From positions 682,001 through 746,000 of the forward strand of contig NZ_JARVWS010000001.1 of the NCBI RefSeq assembly GCF_029846275.1: a stretch of DNA of 64,000 nt. Direction: 5' to 3'. Positions 50,525 to 57,922 of the stretch are shown here, one piece after another. A program made the position numbers and the translations under genes. Source of the stretch: Nocardioides sp. CER19 (GTDB lineage: Bacteria > Actinomycetota > Actinomycetes > Propionibacteriales > Nocardioidaceae). How positions within the stretch are numbered: position 1 is the stretch's first letter; each line of letters starts with the position of its first letter. The notes beneath the pieces were generated by a model. It saw nothing but the letters and a program-made list of their open reading frames with translations, had not been told where the DNA came from and did not search any database.

Positions 50525-53407
50525 GTGGCGCACAGCAACGAGGCCCTGGTCGGTCGAGACGTCGAGCTCGACGGACTCTCCCGCACCCTCGGGATCGCGA
50601 CCGGCGGAGCCGGCCGGCGACACGTGCTGCTCGGTGGTGACGCCGGCGTCGGCAAGACCCGGCTGCTCCGGGAGCTGCGCGACCGGGCGGTCGGCGACGG
50701 CTGGCAGGTCCACGCCGGCCACTGCCTCGACTTCGGCGACAGCGCCGAGCCCTACCTGCCGTTCTCCGAGATCCTCGACCGCCTGATCGCGACCATGCCC
50801 GACGCGGTGGCGGAGGTCGCGCACGCGCACCCGGCGCTGCTGAGGCTCGCGCCGGCCAGTCGCCTCCTCGGCGGCACCGAGCCGAGCGAGGCGCTCGACC
50901 GCGGCAACCTCTTCGCGGCGGTCCACGCCCTGCTGGAGCGGACGGCCGAGAAGGCGCCCACGCTGATCGTCGTCGAGGACGCTCACTGGGCCGACCGGTC
51001 GACGCGCGACCTGCTCACCTTCCTCTTCGCCCGGCCGTTCGTGGGGCCGGTCTCGGTCGTCGCCTCCTACCGGGCCGACGACCTGTACCGCCGACACCCG
51101 TTGCGCGGCCAGATCGCCGAGTGGACGCGGCTTCCGCAGCTCGAGCGGCTGGTGCTCGACCCGCTGGATCCCGCCGACGTCCGCCGGCTGGTGCGGGCCC
51201 TCGACGGAGATCTCAGGGACGCGGAGGTCGAGGCGGTCGTCGCTCGGGCGGACGGCAACGCGTTCTTCACCGAGGAGCTCGTCGCGGCCGCGTCCTGGCC
51301 GGCCGGGGTCGTCCCCGCCGATCTCGCCGACCTGCTCCTGGTCCGGCTCGACCGGCTCGACGAGACCGCCCGCGAGGTCGTCCGCACCGCGAGCGCGGCC
51401 GGTCGGGAGGTGAGTGACGAGCTGCTCGCGGCGGTGGCCGGGCTCGACCAGCCCACGCTCGATGCAGCCCTCCGGCAGGCGATCGAGATGAGCATCCTGG
51501 TCGTCCGCGGCGACGGCTACTACGTGTTCCGCCACGCGCTGCTCGGCGAGGCGGTCTACGACGACCTGCTTCCTGGTCAGCGGGTGCGGCTCCACCAGCG
51601 CTATGTCACGGCGCTGCGCGGCGGCCTCTCGACCGGTACGGCGGCCGGGCTCGCGCGCCACGCCCGACTCGCGGGCGACCGCGAGACCGCGCTCGAGGCC
51701 GGGATCCGCGCCGGGGACGTCGCGGCCGCCTCCGGCGGTCCCGACGAGGCGGCGCAGCACTACGAGCAGGCCATCTCGCTGCTGGCCGAGACGCCCGGCC
51801 ACGACGAGGGCCGACTGGTCGACCTCGTCGTGAAGGCCGGCGAGGCGATGATCGCCGCAGGCCAGGCCGACCGGGCCCGGCGGCTCGCGCGGGAGCTCTA
51901 CGAGCGGCTGCCCGACGATGCCCCAGGCCTGTGGCGGGCGCAGCTGATCGCGACCGACATGGAGGCCGGTTTCGCCTACGTGGACGGCCGGGACGACCTG
52001 CCGCTGTCGGAGGCGGCCGTCGCGGCGCTGCCCGAGGACGCGCCGCCGCTGGTGCGCGCCCGCGTCTACGCAGCGCACACCCGCCTGCTGATGATCTACC
52101 GACGACACGACGAGGCGGAGCGGTTCGGCGAGGAGGCGCGCGGTCTCGCCGAGCGCTACGGCCGGCCCGCGCTCGCCGCCGACCTCGCCGTCACGCTGGC
52201 GGCCCCGTGGGGCCGGCCGGCCGAGGAGCGGATCGCCGGGCTGGCCGAGGCGGTCGAGGAGGCGGCGAAGGCTGGTGCGCTCGACGCGGAGCTGCGCGGC
52301 CGCCTGCAGCTCGGGCTGATCCACCACCACCTGGGCGACCTCCCGACGGCGCACGATTGGCTCCGCAGCGGCCATGAGCTCGCCCTCGCCCGGGGCATCC
52401 CCTGGGCGCCGTACGGCTTCGACGCGCGCGTCCACCTGATGTGGAACCTGCTGGTCCGGGGCGAGATCGACGAGGCGCTCCGGCTCGCCGACGCCCCCGG
52501 CGCGCCGCCGGTGCTCGGCGCCTGGATCACCTCACAACGGCTGCTGGCCGAGCAGGCTCGCGGTGCCGACGTCGGCGACGCCGCCCGGGCGCTGCGGCAC
52601 TTCTGGTCGCAGGAGGTGGCGACCGCCGTCGACTCGGCCCCCGTCGAGATGATCGCGGCCGGTCGGCGCGGTGACGTCGACGGCGTCGTCGAGGCCTACG
52701 GTGCGGGCACGGTGGCGGTGGCGCGGGTCTGGGGCGCGGGGTTCGACGCTCGGGTCCGGTTCGCCGCGGTCGCCATCGGGCAGCTGGCCGCGCTGCTGCC
52801 CGGACTCCCGGCCGCCGACCGGGCCGCCGTCGTGGCGCAGGTCGACCGGATCGCCGGTGAGGGCAACGAAGGCGTGACCGATCGGGGAAAGCCGTGGGGC
52901 GTCGAAGGGCGCGCCTGGCGGTGCCGCCTGCGTGCCGAGACGCTGCGCGCGCACTGGCTCGCGGGCGTGGACGCGCCCTCGCAGGACGAGCTGGTCAGTG
53001 CGTGGCGGGAGACGGAGGAGGCCTTCGCGGCGTTCGACCACGTCTACGAGCTCGCCGCGGTCCGCGTCGTCCTGGCCGGCATCCTGCGGTCCACCGGCGA
53101 GCCGGCCGCCGCTCGCGAGGTCGCCGAGCTCGCCCGTCAGGCGGCGCGCCGGATCGGCGCCCAGCCGCTGCTCGACGAGCTGCAGGAGCAGCCGGTCCGG
53201 CCGGACGTGGACGCGCTCACCCCGCGGGAGACCGAGATCCTCGCCCTGGTGGCCGAGGGGCGCTCCAACGGCGAGATCGGCAAGCGACTCTTCATCAGCA
53301 CCAAGACCGTCTCGGTGCACGTGTCCAACATCCTCGGCAAGCTCGGCGCCGCCGGCCGCACCGAGGCCGCCGCGATCGCCCGGCGTCGCGGGTTGCTGGC
53401 GGACTGA
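50525..53407 (+). CDS. LAL-type LuxR regulator (large ATP-binding), copy 1
   Basis: 960 residues from GTG 50525. Walker A GGDAGVGKTRLL (about 38-49), Walker B LIVVEDAHWADRS (about 147-159), a long helical middle part, and a C-terminal LuxR helix-turn-helix (LTPRETEILALVAEGRSNGEIGKRLFISTKTVSVHVSNI) from about 897. LALs are ATP-dependent activators with the helix-turn-helix at the end. Copy 2 lies at 57922-60909 and shares the domain order and many motifs. Target genes are unknown, but the MFS gene follows on the opposite strand. Confidence 0.92.
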   Translation: MAHSNEALVGRDVELDGLSRTLGIATGGAGRRHVLLGGDAGVGKTRLLRELRDRAVGDGWQVHAGHCLDFGDSAEPYLPFSEILDRLIATMPDAVAEVAHAHPALLRLAPASRLLGGTEPSEALDRGNLFAAVHALLERTAEKAPTLIVVEDAHWADRSTRDLLTFLFARPFVGPVSVVASYRADDLYRRHPLRGQIAEWTRLPQLERLVLDPLDPADVRRLVRALDGDLRDAEVEAVVARADGNAFFTEELVAAASWPAGVVPADLADLLLVRLDRLDETAREVVRTASAAGREVSDELLAAVAGLDQPTLDAALRQAIEMSILVVRGDGYYVFRHALLGEAVYDDLLPGQRVRLHQRYVTALRGGLSTGTAAGLARHARLAGDRETALEAGIRAGDVAAASGGPDEAAQHYEQAISLLAETPGHDEGRLVDLVVKAGEAMIAAGQADRARRLARELYERLPDDAPGLWRAQLIATDMEAGFAYVDGRDDLPLSEAAVAALPEDAPPLVRARVYAAHTRLLMIYRRHDEAERFGEEARGLAERYGRPALAADLAVTLAAPWGRPAEERIAGLAEAVEEAAKAGALDAELRGRLQLGLIHHHLGDLPTAHDWLRSGHELALARGIPWAPYGFDARVHLMWNLLVRGEIDEALRLADAPGAPPVLGAWITSQRLLAEQARGADVGDAARALRHFWSQEVATAVDSAPVEMIAAGRRGDVDGVVEAYGAGTVAVARVWGAGFDARVRFAAVAIGQLAALLPGLPAADRAAVVAQVDRIAGEGNEGVTDRGKPWGVEGRAWRCRLRAETLRAHWLAGVDAPSQDELVSAWRETEEAFAAFDHVYELAAVRVVLAGILRSTGEPAAAREVAELARQAARRIGAQPLLDELQEQPVRPDVDALTPRETEILALVAEGRSNGEIGKRLFISTKTVSVHVSNILGKLGAAGRTEAAAIARRRGLLAD

Positions 53408-53426
53408 GCCCGGGTCAGGGCCGGGA

Positions 53427-54857
53427 TCAGGCGCGGGGCCGCACGGCGAGCGCGAGGCCGGCGATGAGCGCGGCGAGCGCGCAGACCGACCAGACCACGT
53501 AGTAGCCCGACAGCGGGGCGTGCCCGTACCGAGGGTCGGCGATCGAGCCGGCCGAGGCGAGCGCGATCGCGAACACCGCCGAGGCGACGGCCCCGCCGAC
53601 GGTCTTGGTCGCGTTCGTCATCCCGGTGGCGAAGCCGGTGCGGGTCGGCGGGGCGGCGCCGGCGGCCGCAGCCGGGAGAGCTGCGACCAGTGCGCCGGAG
53701 CCGACACCGGCGACCGCCATGTTGACCATCGCCTGCCACGTGTGGTCGTGGAACGGCAGCCAGAGGGCGTACCCGATCGCCACCAGGAACGCGGCGACCG
53801 CCAGCGCGCGGCGGTCGCCCAGGAGGCGCACCCAGAGCGTGAGCGTGAACGCGCCGATCGCGAGGAAGATGACGTAGACGCCGATGAGCGTCGAGACGAA
53901 CGACGCCGACGCGCCCAGCCCGTAGCCGGCCTCGGCCGGATCGGTCCGCGAGAAGGTCGACAGCGGGATCTGAGCGCCGAGCACCGACATGCCGAACAGG
54001 AACGCGGTCAGCTGGATCGGCCACTGGGCCGGCGACAGCAGGAGCCGTACGTCGACCAGCGGCTCGTCCAGCCCCTGCTCGACGCGCGCGAACGGCACGA
54101 GCGCCAGCAGCCCGAGCGCGACCAGCGCCCAGCCCAGCACCGACGACGGGCCCGCGACCCGGATCGCGATGAGGCCACCCATGACGAGGCCGAGCACGAC
54201 CGTGAGCAGGCCGAGCCCGGTCCAGTCGAACGAGCCCGAGCCGGTGCCGGGCACGTCCTCGACGCCCACCCAGATCAGCACCAGGCAGACGGTCACGACG
54301 ACCGCGGGCAGGGCCAGCAGGGTGCCCATCCCGAGCTTCTCGACGAGCGCGCCGGACGTCAGAGCCGCGACGATGACCGACAGCTCCAGCGCGCCGACGA
54401 GGATGGCGGCGGCCCGCCGGGTGAGGTGCGCCTGGCGGCCGGTCTGCGCGGTGCGGCGGTGGATGATCGAGATCTCGAGCGGCAGCCAGACGACGTACGC
54501 GCCCTGGAGCGCCCAGCCGACGAGGAACGTCCCGAAGGACGGGGCGAACGCCAGCGTCCACGAGCCGAGGGCCGTGACCAGCGTCGAGAGCAGCAGCACC
54601 TTCTTGTGGCCGACCATGTCGCCGAGCCGCGCCAGCGGCGGGACGAGCAGCGCCGACACCACCAGCTGGGCCGCCTCGAACCAGTTGACGTCGGCGTCCT
54701 TGATGGACAGGTGGTCGGCGATGTCGCTGTAGATCGGCGTGTAGTAGCCCTGCAGGACGCCGCTGGCGATCTCCACGCAGACGAGGAATCCGACGATGGT
54801 GGCGAGGCTCTGGACGTGCGGGTTCGTCCGCGGGTCGAGCCTGTCGAGTCCGGTCAC
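53427..54857 (-). CDS. MFS transporter, 14-segment drug-efflux type
   Basis: 476 residues from GTG 54857, with GGAAGGA seven bases upstream. A hydrophilic start then about 14 segments. MFS motif A region LVVSALLVPPLARLGDMVGHKKVLLLSTL is clear. The gene lies between the two LAL regulators, tail to tail with the first (19 bp apart). Likely exporter; substrate unknown. Confidence 0.87.
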   Translation of the reverse strand: MTGLDRLDPRTNPHVQSLATIVGFLVCVEIASGVLQGYYTPIYSDIADHLSIKDADVNWFEAAQLVVSALLVPPLARLGDMVGHKKVLLLSTLVTALGSWTLAFAPSFGTFLVGWALQGAYVVWLPLEISIIHRRTAQTGRQAHLTRRAAAILVGALELSVIVAALTSGALVEKLGMGTLLALPAVVVTVCLVLIWVGVEDVPGTGSGSFDWTGLGLLTVVLGLVMGGLIAIRVAGPSSVLGWALVALGLLALVPFARVEQGLDEPLVDVRLLLSPAQWPIQLTAFLFGMSVLGAQIPLSTFSRTDPAEAGYGLGASASFVSTLIGVYVIFLAIGAFTLTLWVRLLGDRRALAVAAFLVAIGYALWLPFHDHTWQAMVNMAVAGVGSGALVAALPAAAAGAAPPTRTGFATGMTNATKTVGGAVASAVFAIALASAGSIADPRYGHAPLSGYYVVWSVCALAALIAGLALAVRPRA

Positions 54858-54969
54858 GGGGTCCTTCCGATGGGTGCGCAGCGGCCTGCGCCGCGTCGCG
54901 GCGGTCCGGTGGCGCACATCATGGCCTACGCCGGACCGCCGCGGACCGGTTCCGGTCGGATGGGGACGG

Positions 54970-56301
54970 TCAGGCCGGGAGCCGCTCGATGAGCCGGCGG
55001 TACCATCCGACCCCGTCGAGGTAGGCCTGCGTCCCGAGCCGCTCGTCCGCCGCGTGGATCGCCGCGCGCTGCGCCTTGGTCATCCGGAACGGTGCGAACC
55101 GGTAGACCCGCTCGCAGATCGCGGTGAAGAACCGCGAGTCGGTGGCGGCCATCATCACGTAGGGCGCGGGCACGGCGTCGGGGAAGACGTCGACGATCGC
55201 CGACTCGATCAGGTCGAAGGCCTCGTCGGCGCCCGCGGGGGAGGAGTACGGCGACACCGGGCTCGGCTCGTTGGCCTCCACGACCTCGACGGCGACCGCC
55301 TTGTCGTCCACCGCCGACCGGACGTGCTCCACGACGTTGGCGACCGAGTCGCCGACCATCACGCGGATGTTGACGCCCGCGGTCGCCGACGCGGCGATCA
55401 CGTTGAGCGCCGGGGAGCCGGTCAGCGTCGTGATCGCGAACGTGGTCCTGACCATCGCCGCGGGCTCGGCGCCGGCGTACGTCAGTGCCCGCGAGACGAC
55501 CGGCGCGAGCCGCTGCGCGTTGCCGAGCAGCGCCCGCAGCGGCAGCGGTGCGTGGGGAGCGAGCCGGCGGAACAGCTCGATCGTCGGGGCCGGCAGCCGG
55601 GCCGGCATGGCGGCCGCGTCGAGCTTGGCCAGCGCCTTGGCGAGCCGCACGGTCGGCCCGTTCCGGACCGGGGTGGAGGCATGCCCGCCGTCGCCGGTCA
55701 CCGTGAGCGTGACCGACGTGGTGCCCTTCTCGGTGACGCCCACGACGCCGACCGGGGCGACGACACCGGGGAAGGCCTCGTGCGCGATCGCGCCGCCCTC
55801 GTCGAGCACGAACCACGGCGCGACGCCGCGCTCGCGGAGCACCTCGACGGCCGCCTGCGCGGCACCGCCGGAGACCTCCTCGTCGCAGCCGAAGGACAGC
55901 CACACGTCCTGGGCGGGCACGAAGCCGTCGGCGAGCAGCGACTCGACCGCCTCGCAGATCGCCGCGACGCAGCCCTTGTCGTCGAGCGTCCCGCGGCCCC
56001 AGATCTCGCCGTCCACGACCTCGCCGCCGAACGGGTCGCGGCTCCAGTCATCCGGCACGACGGGTACGACGTCGAGGTGGGCCATCAGCACGACCGGCCG
56101 CTCCGCGGACCGTCCCGCCCAGTGCACGAGCAGGCCGTGCGACCCGATCCGGGTCACCTCCAGGGCGTGGAGGAGCGGCCACTGCGTGCTCATCGTCTCG
56201 AGGAGGCGGTCGAAGGCCGCGGTGTCGATGAGCCCGGGATCGCGGTGCGACACCGTCGGGATCCGGATGAGTGCGGCGAGTCGCTCGACGGGATCGGTCA
56301 C
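54970..56301 (-). CDS. M20-family metallopeptidase
   Basis: 443 residues from GTG 56301. The zinc ligands lie in MAHLDVVPV (His and Asp), GRGTLDDKG (bridging Asp) and CDEEVSGG (catalytic Glu pair). A dimerisation insert of about 200 residues completes the M20 layout. Such enzymes hydrolyse dipeptides or N-acyl amino acids in the cytoplasm. A TATCCT -10 lies six bases before the start, so the longer extension into 56302-56718 is unlikely. Confidence 0.9.
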   Translation of the reverse strand: MTDPVERLAALIRIPTVSHRDPGLIDTAAFDRLLETMSTQWPLLHALEVTRIGSHGLLVHWAGRSAERPVVLMAHLDVVPVVPDDWSRDPFGGEVVDGEIWGRGTLDDKGCVAAICEAVESLLADGFVPAQDVWLSFGCDEEVSGGAAQAAVEVLRERGVAPWFVLDEGGAIAHEAFPGVVAPVGVVGVTEKGTTSVTLTVTGDGGHASTPVRNGPTVRLAKALAKLDAAAMPARLPAPTIELFRRLAPHAPLPLRALLGNAQRLAPVVSRALTYAGAEPAAMVRTTFAITTLTGSPALNVIAASATAGVNIRVMVGDSVANVVEHVRSAVDDKAVAVEVVEANEPSPVSPYSSPAGADEAFDLIESAIVDVFPDAVPAPYVMMAATDSRFFTAICERVYRFAPFRMTKAQRAAIHAADERLGTQAYLDGVGWYRRLIERLPA

Positions 56302-56307
56302 CGTCGC

Positions 56308-56313
56308 AGGATA
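56308..56313 (-). promoter_or_regulatory. Leaderless -10 element for the M20 peptidase
   Basis: TATCCT on the minus strand, six bases before GTG 56301; no ribosome site. Confidence 0.55.
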
Positions 56314-56350
56314 GGGGTGCAGGTCAGCGTCGGCTGGAGGAGGACGGAAG

Positions 56351-56998
56351 ATGGCGGCCACGAGGGTGCACAACCTGTCGATCTCGCTCGACGGCTTCGC
56401 CACCGGCGAGCCACAGAGCCTCGAGGCGCCGTTCGGCCATGCCGGCCAGCGACTCCACGAGTGGATGTTCGCGACAGCGATGTTCCGGCGGATGCGGGGC
56501 GAGTCGGCCGAGGACACGACCGAGGACGACGCGTTCGCGGCTCGCTTCGAGGACGGGATCGGCGCCGAGATCATGGGCGCCCACAAGTTCGGTCCTCCTG
56601 GCTGGCAGGACGACCCGGACTGGCGCGGCTGGTGGGGCGAGAACCCACCGTTCCACACCCCGGCCTTCGTGCTGACCCACCGGCCGCGGCCGTCGCTCGA
56701 GATGGCCGGCGGCACCACGTTCCACTTCCTCGACGCGTCGCCCGAGGAGGCCCTCGACGTCGCCCGCCAGGCGGCCGGGGGCCTCGACGTCAGGATCGGC
56801 GGCGGACCGACCGTGGTGCGCGACTTCGTGCTGGCCGGGCTCGTCGACCACCTCCACGTGGTCGTCGTACCGATCCTCCTCGGCCGAGGCGTCCGCCTGT
56901 GGGACGGTCTGGAGGGGATCGAGCAGCGCTACGACGTCGCCTCCGTCACGACGCCCAGCGGCGTCACGCACGTGACGTTCAGCCGGGCCGAGGGGTGA
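56351..56998 (+). CDS. RibD C-terminal/dihydrofolate-reductase-like protein
   Basis: 215 residues with GGAGGA upstream of ATG 56351. Motifs: NLSISLDGFATG (start), IMGAHKFGPP, and GGGPTVVRDFVLAGLVDHLHVVVVPILLGRG. These match the RibD-C family of stand-alone reductases in actinobacteria, often of unknown substrate. The gene is divergent from the M20 peptidase by 49 bp and convergent with the nitroreductase. Confidence 0.88.
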   Translation: MAATRVHNLSISLDGFATGEPQSLEAPFGHAGQRLHEWMFATAMFRRMRGESAEDTTEDDAFAARFEDGIGAEIMGAHKFGPPGWQDDPDWRGWWGENPPFHTPAFVLTHRPRPSLEMAGGTTFHFLDASPEEALDVARQAAGGLDVRIGGGPTVVRDFVLAGLVDHLHVVVVPILLGRGVRLWDGLEGIEQRYDVASVTTPSGVTHVTFSRAEG

Positions 56999-57007
56999 GC
57001 GCCCCCG

Positions 57008-57613
57008 TCACCACGACCCGCGGTGGACGATCTCCTCGACCGGCTTGCGCGGACGGCGGGTGGGCGAGCCCTTCGCGCCGCCGGTGGGGGCGGGGTGGCC
57101 GATCGAGACGACACCGATCGGGTCCCACCCGTCGGGGATGCCGAACGTCGTCCGCACCTCGGCCTCGTGGCGCGGCGGTACGCCGAAGTAGCACGCGCCG
57201 AGCTCCTGGTCGACCACGGTCTGCAGCATGAGCATCACCGCCATGGCGGTGTCCATGTACCAGTAGGGCATCGGCCACCGGGCCTCGTCCTCGTCCGTCC
57301 AGCCCTTGTCGCCCTCGGCGTAGCGCGAGAGGTACGCCGCCTTCGACGCGCACGGCAGGACCAGGACCGGGGCGGTGCGCATGCCGCGCAGCCAGCCGTC
57401 CGCCTCCCACTCCTCGTCGCCGACGAAGATGTCCCAGTAGCGGGCGGTGTCCTCCGGCGTGTCGAGCACCAGGAACGACCAGCCCTGCGTGAAGCCGGCC
57501 GACGGCGCCCGGGTGGCGTTGCGCAGCACCCGGTCGACCACCGCAGGGTCCACCGGGTCGGACGTGTACTTGCGGACCATCTTGCGCCGTCGTACGACGT
57601 CCTCGAACTCCAT
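57008..57613 (-). CDS. Nitroreductase-family FMN oxidoreductase
   Basis: 201 residues from ATG 57613 (MEFEDVVRRRKMVRKYTSDP), which aligns the RRR-x-x-RxY signature near the start. FMN region RNATRAPSAGFTQGWSFLVL and the C-terminal VVSIGHPAPTGGAKGSPTRR support the family. It uses NAD(P)H to reduce nitro or quinone-like compounds. Tail to tail with the RibD-like gene, nine bases apart. Confidence 0.88.
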   Translation of the reverse strand: MEFEDVVRRRKMVRKYTSDPVDPAVVDRVLRNATRAPSAGFTQGWSFLVLDTPEDTARYWDIFVGDEEWEADGWLRGMRTAPVLVLPCASKAAYLSRYAEGDKGWTDEDEARWPMPYWYMDTAMAVMLMLQTVVDQELGACYFGVPPRHEAEVRTTFGIPDGWDPIGVVSIGHPAPTGGAKGSPTRRPRKPVEEIVHRGSW

Positions 57614-57775
57614 GGGCGCAGCATGCCTCAGAGGCTCGTCTAGGGAGGTGTGGGGGTGCATCTGAGGTACCCCCGCCGCGGATGTACGGGAGCGTTCCCG
57701 ATGTCCGGGCCTACCTCAGAGGGCGACTGTAGGTATCACCGGCTCACAGGGGGCCGGGGCAACCGAGGAGCCGAG

Positions 57776-57922
57776 ATGAGCAACTACGACACCGGGTACG
57801 TCCGGGCCGAGTCCAACTACCGTGCCGCGCAGATCCGTCAGGGGATCGTCGGCCGCCGCGAGAAGGTCAGGCTACGCAGGGCGCGGCCGCGGCGGAGGGG
57901 GATCTCGATCGAGGTCCTGTGA
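57776..57922 (+). CDS. Small basic protein (48 residues) ahead of the second LAL regulator
   Basis: 48 residues from ATG 57776 with GAGGAG at 57766-57771. Starts SNYDTGYVRAESNYRAAQIRQG and ends with an Arg-rich tail (RLRRARPRRRGISIEVL). No family recognised. It overlaps the LAL start as TGATG (57920-57924), so it may be a leader peptide that couples translation. Its coding nature is supported by the ribosome site and the tight coupling. Confidence 0.5.
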   Translation: MSNYDTGYVRAESNYRAAQIRQGIVGRREKVRLRRARPRRRGISIEVL